Positions 7,982-16,506 of a stretch of 64,000 bases of DNA are shown one piece after another. Position 1 is the stretch's first letter, and every line of letters begins with the position of its first letter. Made by a program: the position numbers and the translations under genes. Source of the DNA: Streptomyces sp. XD-27 (GTDB lineage: Bacteria > Actinomycetota > Actinomycetes > Streptomycetales > Streptomycetaceae); the NCBI RefSeq assembly GCF_030553055.1, contig NZ_CP130713.1:1116001-1180000 (forward strand), written 5' to 3'. The notes under the pieces were generated by a model. The model was not told the origin of the DNA. It searched no databases and saw only the letters and a program-made list of their open reading frames with translations.

Positions 7982-8713
7982 GTGAAAACGCTCGAAGCTT
8001 GGATAGACTCGGACGTGCGCCCGCTGCAGGACAAGCCACTATCCTGGCTGTCCGAGAACCATTTCTTCCGAGACCCGGTCCGCGCGACGTTCATCGACGA
8101 CACCTACTTTTTCTCGCCGGCCGACGGAATCGTGCTGTATCAGAAGGAAGTCAAGGCGGACGCCGACCTGCTGGACATCAAGGGCAGGTCGTACACGTTG
8201 CGCCATGCGCTGCGGGATCCTTTTTACGATAAACACAGCCTGGTCGTCGGCATATTCATGACCTTCTTCGACGTCCACGTGAACCGGATACCGTTCTCCG
8301 GCCGGCTCTCCTACCGCGCCCTGAGCCCCATCCGCACATACAACCTCCCCATGCTGCCGACGGAGCGGACGATCCTGGACGATCTGCGGATCGACACCCG
8401 GAAGGCGAGCTACCTCCACCACAACCAGCGGGTGGTCAATCGGATCGACGCCCCCACTCTGGGAAGGTCTTACTACGTGCTCCAGGTCGCCGAATACGAC
8501 ATCAACGCGATCACGCCGTTCGGACTGGAACAGAACTGCCAGTTCACGCAGGGCCAGCGCTTCTCACAGATTCGTTTCGGATCGCAGGTCGATCTCATCG
8601 TTCCCCTGTCCGGGGAATGGGATTTCACCCCCGTCATACCCACCGGTTGCCACGTGGAGGCAGGTCTCGATCCACTGATCAAGATCCGGCGCACAACCAG
8701 GGCGACCGCATGA
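7982..8713 (+). CDS. phosphatidylserine-decarboxylase-family enzyme
   Basis: A 243-residue pyruvoyl-dependent decarboxylase. Family landmarks are DVHVNRIPFSG (about residues 98-108), the Y-N-L-P-M-L-P-T-E-R segment and the self-cleavage motif R-F-G-S-Q-V-D-L. There Ser201 should become the pyruvoyl group and the chain should split into a large beta and a short alpha subunit. The motif is FGS where bacterial housekeeping enzymes have LGST. The GTG start at 7982 follows GGCGGGGA. No transmembrane segment is evident. With two penteins and an exporter beside it, it may act on a soluble amino acid, as the PSD-like fungal PsiD acts on tryptophan, rather than in phospholipid synthesis; this is inference. 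Confidence 0.82.
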   Translation: MKTLEAWIDSDVRPLQDKPLSWLSENHFFRDPVRATFIDDTYFFSPADGIVLYQKEVKADADLLDIKGRSYTLRHALRDPFYDKHSLVVGIFMTFFDVHVNRIPFSGRLSYRALSPIRTYNLPMLPTERTILDDLRIDTRKASYLHHNQRVVNRIDAPTLGRSYYVLQVAEYDINAITPFGLEQNCQFTQGQRFSQIRFGSQVDLIVPLSGEWDFTPVIPTGCHVEAGLDPLIKIRRTTRATA

Positions 8714-8737
8714 GGCCATAAAGCGGAAGGGTTCATC

Positions 8738-9697
8738 ATGACATCCGATGCATTCGACATCGAGCGGCAGGAAACACCTCCCCGAAATCCCACGCTCCTC
8801 GATCAGCCGGCATTCCTGATGAACGCACCGTTTTCCTATTCCACAGAGGTCGCCAACAACGCATGGATGGAGGAGCTGTCGGAAGCGGAGCGGGTGCCCG
8901 ACAATGTTCGGTCATACGCCCAGTTCTTCACGCTCTACAGGTACCTGGCCGGTGAGGCGCTCGTCTATCTTCTGCCGACGCCGCGCACCGACGGCCTCCA
9001 GGATCTGGTCTTCACCTCCAATCTGGGCATCGTCCTCGAGCACGTACCCGGGGCCGACACTGTGGTGCTGTCGAACTTCACCAGCGAACCCCGGCGCGGC
9101 GAGACCGAAGTGGGAGTCCGGTTCTTCCGGTCGATGGGGTACAGGACCTATGTGCCGGATACCAAGTTCGAGGGTGAGGCCGAACTGAAGCATCTGCACG
9201 ACAACGTGTACGTGGGGGGGTACGGGCTGCGGTCGGAGCGGGAGACGTACAACTGGCTCGAGCGCACCTTTGACATGAAGGTCGTCAAGCTGGCGCTCAC
9301 CGATCCGTACCTGTACCACCTCGACTGCACCGTCTTCCCGCTCACCAGCGAGCAGACTCTGGTCAGCACGGAGTTCTACACCCCGGAAGAGATGCGCGAG
9401 CTCGAGCGACACACGGAGATCATCGACGTACCAGTCGACGCCGCCTATGCGGGGGTCTGCAACTCGATCCGGCTGCACAACGTCATCGTCAACGCCTCAC
9501 ACCTGTACGAACTGGCAGTCGGCGACAAGGACTACGACTCCGAGGTCCTCAAGAACCGGATGCTGGAGGACCTCGCCCGCAAGTTCGCCTTCGAGGTCCA
9601 ACTCATCAATCTCAGCGAGTACCTCAAGGGCGGCGCTCTTCTGTCGTGCATGGTGATGCACCTCAACCGGTTCTCGTACAGGTTCCAGTTGACCTGA
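8738..9697 (+). CDS. DDAH / arginine-deiminase-like pentein enzyme
   Basis: A 319-residue member of the guanidine-modifying (pentein) superfamily, closest in layout to dimethylarginine dimethylaminohydrolase. Visible motifs are P-R-T-D-G-L-Q-D-L-V-F-T-S-N (substrate-binding Asp and Asn), F-E-G-E-A-E-L-K, the catalytic His in Y-L-Y-H-L-D-C-T and the likely nucleophile Cys304 in GGALLSCMVMHL near the C terminus. It lies 24 bp after the decarboxylase gene with its own GGAAGGG site. Known relatives hydrolyse guanidines to ureas plus ammonia or amines, or transfer amidino groups. Which reaction applies here cannot be read from sequence. Confidence 0.8.
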   Translation: MTSDAFDIERQETPPRNPTLLDQPAFLMNAPFSYSTEVANNAWMEELSEAERVPDNVRSYAQFFTLYRYLAGEALVYLLPTPRTDGLQDLVFTSNLGIVLEHVPGADTVVLSNFTSEPRRGETEVGVRFFRSMGYRTYVPDTKFEGEAELKHLHDNVYVGGYGLRSERETYNWLERTFDMKVVKLALTDPYLYHLDCTVFPLTSEQTLVSTEFYTPEEMRELERHTEIIDVPVDAAYAGVCNSIRLHNVIVNASHLYELAVGDKDYDSEVLKNRMLEDLARKFAFEVQLINLSEYLKGGALLSCMVMHLNRFSYRFQLT

Positions 9698-9730
9698 CCG
9701 CCGGTGGCCGGTGTATTCGAGGAGAGGAAA

Positions 9731-11542
9731 TTGACCGCTTCGGGCGTGGCAGACAGGCCGACGGGCGCCGCAGGTGGGAGCGAGAACCCGGTCTTGGCGC
9801 TGTGGGGCCGTACACACGGGTTCCGTGCCGCGCTCGCGGGTCTGGTCATCCTGGAACTGCTGTCCAATGCCGCCGTGCTGGTGGAACCGCTGGTGGTCAT
9901 CTGGGTACTGGACGCGTTGCAGGACGACGGTGACCTCTCCACCCCGGTGCTCACGCTGGGCGGGATCGCCGTCGTCGGCGTGGCGCTGGCCGCTGTCACC
10001 GTGTTCCTGCTGGGACGCCTCGGACAGCGACTGGTACTCAGGATCCGACAGGAGACAGCGGACCGGATCCTGGACGGCCAGGTCACGGAGGTCGAGAGAC
10101 TGCCAACCGGTGATCTGCTGTCCCGGGTCGGCAGCGATACCACCCTCTTGCAGCAGACCCTGACCGAGGCACTGGTGCGCGGCGCCGTCGCGCCCTTGGC
10201 GCTGCTCGCGGCGCTGGCCCTGATGGCGACGATCAACGGCCTCCTCGCTCTGGTGCTGGTCGCCCTGCTGGCGTGCGCCACGGCGGTCGAGTGGTGGGCG
10301 ATCGGACGCCATTTCGAAGCCGCCGAGGACACCCAGAACCGGATCGGCCGCATGCTCACCGCACTGCAACGCGTCCTGATCGCCTTCCGAACGGTGAAAG
10401 CGTCTGCCACCCAGCCGGACGAGCGACGACGGATCAACGGGGAGGCCGCGGCCGCCTACCGCTCCGGGGTGCGCACCGCGAAGTGGGCCGCCGTAGTGGA
10501 CGCGGTCGGCCTCGGGACGATGGAAATGCTCTTCCTGGTGGCCTTGGGCATCGGCTCGTTCCAGGTCTCCTCCGGCCAGCTCACGCTGAGCGGTCTGGTG
10601 GCGTTTCTGCTGTACGCCATGTATCTGCGGGAGCCGGTGGAGAGGTTGACGGAGGCGGCCCCCTCCATCTCGTCGGGCCTCGCCGCCGTCCAACGGCTCG
10701 AGCAGATCAGGAAGCTGCCGGTGGAGTCCGCTCTCGAGGACGGCGAGGGCGCCCGCACCGATGGCACACCGAGCGGACACCGGCGCGACAAGCCCGGCGC
10801 GGGGAGCGTCGTCCTGGAGGACGTGTGGTTCGGCTATGACAGTACGGACGTGATCAAGGGGCTGTCGCTGAACCTGGGCCGCGGTCTGACCGTCCTGGCG
10901 GGCCCGTCGGGTGCGGGCAAGACCACGGTGCTGAGCCTGATCGAGCGGTTCGTCGACGCGGACCGCGGCCGTATCCGGTTCGACGGCGTCGACATACGGC
11001 ACTTCCACCGAGGCGACCTGCGCCGAAGGCTCGCCTATGTGGAGCAGGAGTCGCCCCTCCTGGGCTCGACCCTGCGCCAGGCCGTTCTCTATGGGGCTTC
11101 CGATGCCGGTGACGCCGAGGTCGCGGCCGTGCTGAGCGCGGTCGGGCTCGATGACTGGGTCGGCTCGCTCCCCCAGGGCCTGGACACTCCGCTCGGCGAG
11201 CGCGGCGTGACCATCTCCGGCGGACAACGGCAGCGCCTGGCGGTGGCCCGGGCCCTGCTGCGCCAGGCGGAAGTGCTGCTTCTGGACGAGGCGACCTCAC
11301 AGCTCGACGGCCGGAGCGAACGGGTGCTGTTGCGGACCATCGTCGAGAACGCCAGGGCGCGCACGGTCGTCGCGGTCACCCAGCGGCTCTCCCTCGCCGC
11401 TCACGCCGAACGGGTCGTCGTGCTGGACGACGGCCGTATCCGCGCGGTGGGCACACACCAGGAACTTCTCAGCACCGATCCTCTCTACCGGGCGCTCGCC
11501 GCCTCGGACGACCACGTGCCGCCGTCGACACGTTCGGCCTGA
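9731..11542 (+). CDS. ABC exporter, fused membrane and ATPase domains
   Basis: A half-size exporter of about 603 residues. A six-helix ABC transmembrane domain covers about residues 25-300. The ATPase domain has Walker A GPSGAGKTT, signature ISGGQRQR, Walker B VLLLDEATSQLD and a following switch region ending in T-Q-R-L-S. TTG 9731 is the preferred start because GAGGAGAGG lies directly before it; the in-frame GTG at 9704 has none. It ends the decarboxylase-DDAH-exporter unit and probably exports the product or supplies self-protection. As a half-transporter it should act as a homodimer. Confidence 0.88.
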   Translation: MTASGVADRPTGAAGGSENPVLALWGRTHGFRAALAGLVILELLSNAAVLVEPLVVIWVLDALQDDGDLSTPVLTLGGIAVVGVALAAVTVFLLGRLGQRLVLRIRQETADRILDGQVTEVERLPTGDLLSRVGSDTTLLQQTLTEALVRGAVAPLALLAALALMATINGLLALVLVALLACATAVEWWAIGRHFEAAEDTQNRIGRMLTALQRVLIAFRTVKASATQPDERRRINGEAAAAYRSGVRTAKWAAVVDAVGLGTMEMLFLVALGIGSFQVSSGQLTLSGLVAFLLYAMYLREPVERLTEAAPSISSGLAAVQRLEQIRKLPVESALEDGEGARTDGTPSGHRRDKPGAGSVVLEDVWFGYDSTDVIKGLSLNLGRGLTVLAGPSGAGKTTVLSLIERFVDADRGRIRFDGVDIRHFHRGDLRRRLAYVEQESPLLGSTLRQAVLYGASDAGDAEVAAVLSAVGLDDWVGSLPQGLDTPLGERGVTISGGQRQRLAVARALLRQAEVLLLDEATSQLDGRSERVLLRTIVENARARTVVAVTQRLSLAAHAERVVVLDDGRIRAVGTHQELLSTDPLYRALAASDDHVPPSTRSA

Positions 11543-11787
11543 GGCCGACCCGCCGAAGACCGCCGCGGTCACCCTCGTCTGGCGGCAAAGCGGTTCGGTG
11601 TGGAGGTGCCGCGGGGTGTCGGTTCATGTGGTGGAGGCAGCGGCGGGCGAGGTCGCGTTCAGACCGCTCGATCAGTCCTCCGGCCGAAGCCGCTGACGAG
11701 CGGCCGCGGTGCTCGGCTCAGCGTCCGTAGAAGTCGGCCCTGATCGCGACGACGACGCGCAGGCAGTTGTCGGCACCGCGTCCGTCA

Positions 11788-11821
11788 TCTCTGCCCGTGG
11801 CGAATCTGCGGCGGGCAGAGA
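11788..11821. promoter_or_regulatory. 10-bp-arm inverted repeat upstream of clpP3
   Basis: TCTCTGCCCG (11788-11797) pairs perfectly with CGGGCAGAGA (11812-11821) around a 14-nt centre, about 80 bp before the clpP3 start. The rest of the 357-bp gap after the ABC gene shows no gene. The site could be part of the control region recognised by PopR, or a leader hairpin; sequence alone cannot decide. Confidence 0.4.
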
Positions 11822-11899
11822 AACCGCATCCGGGGATCTCCCGAGGTCAAGAGTGGAGTCGACGGCGTCCCTGCCTCGACGGAGACCAAAGGAGACCAG

Positions 11900-12538
11900 A
11901 TGACTTCACTCACCACGCTCCAGCCGCGCGCGGAGGAGGGCGACACACCGCCCAGCCGCTTCGACGACCATCTCGCGGCACAGCTGCTCGCCCAGCGGAT
12001 CGTCCTCCTCGGCACACAGGTCGACGACGTGTCGGCCAACCGTGTGTGCGCGCAGTTGCTGCTGCTGTCGGCGGAGGACCCGCGCACCGACATCAGCCTG
12101 TTCATCAACAGCCCCGGCGGGTCGGTCACCGCCGGTCTCGCCATCTACGACACCCTGCGGCTCATCCCGAACGAGGTCTCGACGCTGGCGATGGGGTTCG
12201 CCGCCAGCATGGGCCAGTTCCTGCTCACCGTGGGGGCGCCCGGCAAGCGGTTCGCGCTGCCGAACGCGCGGATCATGATGCACCAGCCCTCGGCGGGCAT
12301 CGGTGGCACCGCCGCGGACATCGAGATCCAGGCGGAGAACCTCCAGTTCACGAAGAAGGCCATCGAGCGGATCACCGCCGAGCACACCGGGCAGAGCGAG
12401 GAGACGATTCGGCGGGACGGCGACCGGGACCGCTGGTTCACGGCCGAGCAGGCCAGGGAGTACGGGATGGTGGACCGGGTGGTGGAGTCGCTCGCCGACA
12501 TCCGCCCGGCCGCGTCGCGCCGACGGATGGGGTTGTGA
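11900..12538 (+). CDS. clpP3: ClpP protease subunit, ClpP3 type
   Basis: A 212-residue serine protease subunit that assembles into a barrel and degrades proteins delivered by Clp ATPases. The whole catalytic triad is present: Ser103 in GFAASMGQF, His128 in MMHQP and Asp177 in [16 protein letters not shown] and the C-terminal EYGMVDRVV are standard. A GGAGACC site precedes the ATG. Its stop is one base before the start of a second clpP gene, the arrangement of the Streptomyces clpP3-clpP4 operon. That operon is known to be silent until ClpP1P2 function is lost and the activator PopR accumulates. Confidence 0.9.
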   Translation: MTSLTTLQPRAEEGDTPPSRFDDHLAAQLLAQRIVLLGTQVDDVSANRVCAQLLLLSAEDPRTDISLFINSPGGSVTAGLAIYDTLRLIPNEVSTLAMGFAASMGQFLLTVGAPGKRFALPNARIMMHQPSAGIGGTAADIEIQAENLQFTKKAIERITAEHTGQSEETIRRDGDRDRWFTAEQAREYGMVDRVVESLADIRPAASRRRMGL

Positions 12539-12539
12539 C

Positions 12540-13142
12540 ATGGGGTCGTACACGGTTCCCTACGTCATCGAGCGGACCGCGCAGGGCGAGCGGTCCTACG
12601 ACGTCTTCAGCCGGCTGCTGAACGAGCGGATCATCTTCCTCGGCACCGAGATCGACGACGGGGTCGCCAACGTGGTCATCGCGCAACTCCTGCATCTGGA
12701 GTCGGCGAACCCCGAGCGCGAGATCTCGATCTATCTCAACTCGCCCGGTGGATCGTTCACTTCGCTGATGGCGATCTACGACACGATGACGTTCGTGCAG
12801 GCGCCGATCTCCACGTTCTGCGTCGGTCAGGCGGCGTCGACGGCGGCGGTGCTGCTGGCCGGCGGAGATCCCGGGCGACGGTTCGTGCTCCAGCACGCGC
12901 GGGTGCTGCTCGGCCAGCCGGCCAGCGGCGGCCGGCAGGGGACGGTCTCCGATCTCAGCCTCGCGGCCAAGGAGATGGTCCGCATCCGCTCGCAGGTGGA
13001 GGAGGTCCTGTCCCGGCACACGCATCACGACGTGGCGACGCTGCGCGCGGACATGGACCGGGACAAGGTGCTCACCGCCGAGGAGGCCGTCGCCTACGGG
13101 CTCGCCGACGAGGTGCTGAGCCGACGGCTCGCGTTCGTCTGA
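12540..13142 (+). CDS. clpP4: ClpP-like subunit, ClpP4 type, catalytic His replaced
   Basis: A 200-residue ClpP paralogue starting one base after clpP3 stops. The fold-defining [10 protein letters not shown], the nucleophile region VGQAASTAA (Ser100) and the M-D-R-D-K-V-L segment are kept. Where ClpP3 has M-M-H-Q-P this protein has L-L-G-Q-P, so the catalytic histidine position is glycine (residue 125). As written it should not be proteolytically active alone and may serve as a structural or regulatory partner ring for ClpP3, comparable to other mixed ClpP barrels. Partner identity is from the conserved operon; loss of activity is inference from the missing residue. Confidence 0.88.
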   Translation: MGSYTVPYVIERTAQGERSYDVFSRLLNERIIFLGTEIDDGVANVVIAQLLHLESANPEREISIYLNSPGGSFTSLMAIYDTMTFVQAPISTFCVGQAASTAAVLLAGGDPGRRFVLQHARVLLGQPASGGRQGTVSDLSLAAKEMVRIRSQVEEVLSRHTHHDVATLRADMDRDKVLTAEEAVAYGLADEVLSRRLAFV

Positions 13143-13175
13143 CCCCGCGCGGCCGTGGCCGAAGGCCGGCGAGCC

Positions 13176-13222
13176 GGCCGGTACGGCGGTGGTGCGCCCC
13201 GTGCGCCCCGTCCGTACCGGCC
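13176..13222. terminator. bidirectional terminator between clpP4 and popR
   Basis: GGCCGGTACGG (13176-13186) pairs perfectly with CCGTACCGGCC (13212-13222) in the 90-bp gap between the convergent clpP4 and popR genes. Confidence 0.75.
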
Positions 13223-13232
13223 GCCGGTTCGG

Positions 13233-13664
13233 TCAGGCGGCGAGACAGAGGCCGTCGTACTGCGCCGTGGGCGCCGTGCGGCCCCGGCCCACCCGGCTCC
13301 GGGCGTACCGGGCCAGCTCGTCCTGGGCGAGCGAGAGCAGGTCGGCGAGGCCGAGCCCGAGGGCCTGGGCGGCGGCCGCGAGCACCTCGGAGGAGCCCTC
13401 CTTGCGTCCGCGCTCGAGCTCCGACAGGTACGGCATCGAGATCCGAGCCGCCTCCGCGACGTCCTTCAGCGTGCGCTCCTGGGCGAGCCGCTCGCGCCGC
13501 AGCACATCGCCGACGAGGTCGCGCCACAGGGGTTCCCTCGGCGCGGGTGTCTGTGGGGCTCCCGCCGGTCGCTGCGGGGCGCGGGTCGCCCCACCGGAAC
13601 CGGGCGGCGAGGTCTGCGGGCGCAGGGGGATGACGCGGGCGTCGTTCGGCGCATGAGTACTCAC
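13233..13664 (-). CDS. popR: PopR-type HTH activator of clpP3-clpP4
   Basis: A 143-residue XRE-family DNA-binding protein. The helix-turn-helix lies at about residues 62-105 (T-L-K-D-V-A-E-A-A-R-I-S-M-P-Y-L-S-E-L-E-R-G). The N-terminal 45 residues are disordered and Pro/Ala-rich. Two things point to PopR rather than ClgR: its position next to clpP3-clpP4 and the C-terminal Leu-Ala-Ala. In Streptomyces PopR activates clpP3-clpP4, and a terminal Ala-Ala tag makes it a substrate of ClpP1P2. That degradation explains how the second operon is switched on only when ClpP1 is absent. The GTG start at 13664 lies within the family length range. Confidence 0.82.
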   Translation of the reverse strand: MSTHAPNDARVIPLRPQTSPPGSGGATRAPQRPAGAPQTPAPREPLWRDLVGDVLRRERLAQERTLKDVAEAARISMPYLSELERGRKEGSSEVLAAAAQALGLGLADLLSLAQDELARYARSRVGRGRTAPTAQYDGLCLAA

Positions 13665-13761
13665 CCCTTCAGCCTAGAGATCCGGGGCGCCGGGGGAAGG
13701 GCGCGGCGTTCTGCCCTGGGTGAAGCCGTGCGGGTGGCCAGTGCCGGCCTCCAGGCGTCCG

Positions 13762-14559
13762 TCAGCGAAGGGAGGAGCTGTACATCCCGCCAAGCTGGCG
13801 GATTTCCTGCAGCGGGTACGGGGTCTGCCTGCTCTGGCGCTGGAGCTTGCGGTTGAAGTCGGACATCGCTGCGGCGATCGGGGCGTGCCGGGTGAGGATC
13901 GCCGCGGCCTCCTCCGGGATTCCGGTGGGGCGCTTGCCCTCCGCGTAGGCGCGCACCAGCGCGTAGCGACCCTCCTGGTCCTCCCTCTGATATCCGTACA
14001 GAGCGGTGACCAGCCAGTTCACCAGATACGTGGCGGTGTAACAGCGGTCGTAGGTCTGATGCCGCTGGATCCGGCGGCGCACCTGCGATCTGCCGCCCCA
14101 GTAGGCGACGGCCCGTTCGATGTCGGCCAGTTCTTCGGGCAGGGGCGTTGAGTCCGGCAGCACCCGCCAGTGGTACATCAGGGGGAAGCCCTCGTATTCC
14201 GCCGCGAGCACCCAGTTCGTCGTCATGATGTGCACGGCGAGCTCTCGCCAGGCCCCGAAGCCCGGCCCGCCGATGCCGTACTGGCAGAAGACGGGCAGCT
14301 CGAACAGGTTCGCCGTGGACCGGAGGTGCTCAGGTTGCCTCTCCGGATCGGTCAGGGGCACCCGCTTCACGAAGACCGGGGTTCCGGCGACCTCCAGCAG
14401 AGCCGACGTCCCGCCGATGCCGGTTCCGATCGGCACGGCCGTGTCCACGAGCTTGCTCAGGGCGCGATCACCGCACAAGGCCAGGGATGTGGAGACGGCA
14501 CTATGGGCGGTCAGACGCGCACCGCGCGACATGTCAGGGAACGTCACTGCCGCCTCCAC
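13762..14559 (-). CDS. protein-kinase-like protein lacking its catalytic core
   Basis: A 265-residue protein whose N-terminal half reads like a Streptomyces kinase-fold protein: glycine loop GTGIGGTSALLEV, then a lysine in F-V-K-R-V (about residue 70) and a helical segment. The usual H/R-D catalytic loop and D-F/Y-G metal motif are absent. The chain passes from R-R-R-I directly to H-Q-T-Y-D-R-C-Y-T-A-T-Y-L-V-N-W-L, a C-lobe segment that I expect about 80 residues later in complete relatives (from memory of the family). It looks like an in-frame deletion that leaves a pseudokinase or dead gene. The reading frame is open throughout and codon use is normal. Confidence 0.6.
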   Translation of the reverse strand: MEAAVTFPDMSRGARLTAHSAVSTSLALCGDRALSKLVDTAVPIGTGIGGTSALLEVAGTPVFVKRVPLTDPERQPEHLRSTANLFELPVFCQYGIGGPGFGAWRELAVHIMTTNWVLAAEYEGFPLMYHWRVLPDSTPLPEELADIERAVAYWGGRSQVRRRIQRHQTYDRCYTATYLVNWLVTALYGYQREDQEGRYALVRAYAEGKRPTGIPEEAAAILTRHAPIAAAMSDFNRKLQRQSRQTPYPLQEIRQLGGMYSSSLR

Positions 14560-14597
14560 CTGGCCACCAGCTCAGGCAACGATTTCTGACTGGAGTA

Positions 14598-15220
14598 CTA
14601 GCCGCGGACAGCGGCAAGTTGTCCGACGAGCGTGGCGAACGGCATGTCCAGATCCGCGTACAGCTCCGGCGCGATCGGATGGGCGTTGTCGGCGAGGATC
14701 TCCACGGCGAGACTGGCGTAGTCGCTCACGATCACCCCCGCCTGCCGCAGCCGCAGAAGTCCGGTCTCCCGCTTGGTCGCGGAGAAGGTGCCGGAGGCGT
14801 CGACGGCGACGTAGGCGGTGTGGCCCGCGGCGGTAGCGGCGATCGCGGGGAAGGCGGCGCAGACCTCGAGGGAGACCCCGGCGATGAGGATCTTGTCGCG
14901 TCCGGTCGCCTCGATCGCGCTCCGGACGCGGTCGTCGTGCCAGGCGTTCACCGTGCTCCGGTCGATCACCTCGAGGTTTTCCGGCAGTACGGCCCGCAGC
15001 TCGGGATGAGGGGTCCCCACATGCCGTCCGCCGCGGTGGTGGTGACGACGACGGGGAGGTTCAGGCGCAGCGCGGCCTTGGCCAGGCAGGTGACATTGTG
15101 CTTGAGCTCGTCCACGCCGATGTCGCGTACGCCGGTGAACAGCCCGATCTGGTGATCCACCAGCAGCAGAGCGGCGTTGTCCGCGGTGAGGGACTCGTGG
15201 AATGGGTTCGACATCGTCAT
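14598..15220 (-). pseudogene. isochorismatase-family hydrolase, frameshifted
   Basis: Two overlapping frames together make a normal cysteine hydrolase of the isochorismatase/nicotinamidase type. The N-terminal part (15220 to about 15005) has the catalytic Asp in L-L-L-V-D-H-Q and the T-T-T-A-A-D-G-M-W-G segment. The C-terminal part (about 15008 to 14598) has the nucleophile Cys in AGVSLEVCAAFPA. The frame changes near 15003-15008, where ATCCCGAGC would need one more G to read I-P-E-L. The cause is a single-base loss or a sequencing error. It is divergent from an ArsR-type regulator that may have controlled it. Confidence 0.75.
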
Positions 15221-15319
15221 TTCCCCTGGTCTTACGGGTGGTTGATGGGTGGTCGGCCGTTCGGCGGCCGTGACGACGATGTTTGACCAGCACGCCCCCG
15301 CCCCGTAAATGTTTCATCT

Positions 15320-16297
15320 GTGCCTAAATCCTCGTACGCCGAGTTCGACTTCACCTCCGCCGACCTCGCGCGTCTGAGGTTCGCCTTCTCACCGCTGTCG
15401 GAGGCGGTCGCGAGTCTGCGCACGCTGCGGGATCCCGGCCGCCACGCACTGCACCTGCCGTGGATCCGCGCCGTGCGCCCCCGGCTCGCCGGTCTGGACC
15501 TGCGACTGCTGTGCGCGCTGGTGCCGCTCGGCCCGTACATCGCCGACTTCCTGACCCCGCCCCCGGCCGGGCCACTGCCGGACGTCACCGCCGAGTTGGA
15601 GCTGGTCGCCGCGGCGGACCCGGACGAGGCCGCCCGCGAGGCGGCCCGGGTTCCGGGCGCCGACGCCCCGCCGGTGCGGGAGTTCCTCGCCGATCCGGCC
15701 GCGGGGGTGGCCCGCGCGGCCGCCGAGCTGCGGCTGTACTGGGACACGGCGCTGGACCCGTTCTGGCCGCAGATCCGCGGCCTGTTCGAGTCCGAGGTGC
15801 TGCGCCGCGCCCGGCAACTGACCCGCGACGGCGCCGGTGCGATGTTCAACGACCTGCACCCGAACATCACCTGGCACGACGGCCGCCTGCGCGTGCGGAC
15901 CCGCGCCTGGCGGCGCAGCGGACCCCTCGACGGTGACGGCATGATCCTCGTACCGAGCGTCTTCCACTGGCCGGACACGACGGTGATGGCCGAGCCGTAC
16001 CAGCCGATGCTGGTGTATCCCGCCCCGGGCGTCGCCACGGTCTGGTCGCACGAGACCGTGCCCACAACCGACGCGCTCAGCGCTCTCATCGGCCGCACCC
16101 GCGCCCGGATCCTGGTCGCCCTCACCGAGGCGGCCACCACGAGCATCCTGGCGCGCCGGCTGTCCATGGCGCCGGGCGCCATCAGCCAGCACCTCAAGGT
16201 GCTGCACGAGAGCGGTCTGGTCATCCGCAACCGCAGCGGACGCGAGGTCTTCTACGAGCGCTCCCCGGTGGGGCACACGCTGTGCGGGGTGCCCTGA
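15320..16297 (+). CDS. ArsR/SmtB-type winged-helix regulator with large N-terminal domain
   Basis: A 325-residue protein. The last about 75 residues are a winged helix of ArsR type (R-A-R-I-L-V-A-L-T, then ILARRLSMAPGAISQHLKVL and a wing N-R-S-G-R-E-V-F-Y). The first 240 residues match the DUF5937-like domain often fused to such helices in actinomycetes. No metal-binding CxC is seen, so the signal is probably organic. It starts at a GTG and diverges from the isochorismatase pseudogene across a 99-bp gap, so repression of that gene and itself is likely. Confidence 0.8.
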   Translation: MPKSSYAEFDFTSADLARLRFAFSPLSEAVASLRTLRDPGRHALHLPWIRAVRPRLAGLDLRLLCALVPLGPYIADFLTPPPAGPLPDVTAELELVAAADPDEAAREAARVPGADAPPVREFLADPAAGVARAAAELRLYWDTALDPFWPQIRGLFESEVLRRARQLTRDGAGAMFNDLHPNITWHDGRLRVRTRAWRRSGPLDGDGMILVPSVFHWPDTTVMAEPYQPMLVYPAPGVATVWSHETVPTTDALSALIGRTRARILVALTEAATTSILARRLSMAPGAISQHLKVLHESGLVIRNRSGREVFYERSPVGHTLCGVP

Positions 16298-16506
16298 GGG
16301 CGTGGGCGGTCCGCGGACAGCGGTGTCCGGCGTTGCCGTGGCGCGCAAGACCTGCTGGACGATCGCCGAAGGCCACCGGCGGCTCAGGCAGGACGCGAGG
16401 CTGGCGCCGACGGGACGTGGTGGGGACCGGTTCCAGGCGGGGCCGGGCCCCCGGCGGCGGCGGAGCGGCGGTGCCCCTGCCGCACCCGCGCCCCGCCGCC
16501 CCGCGG

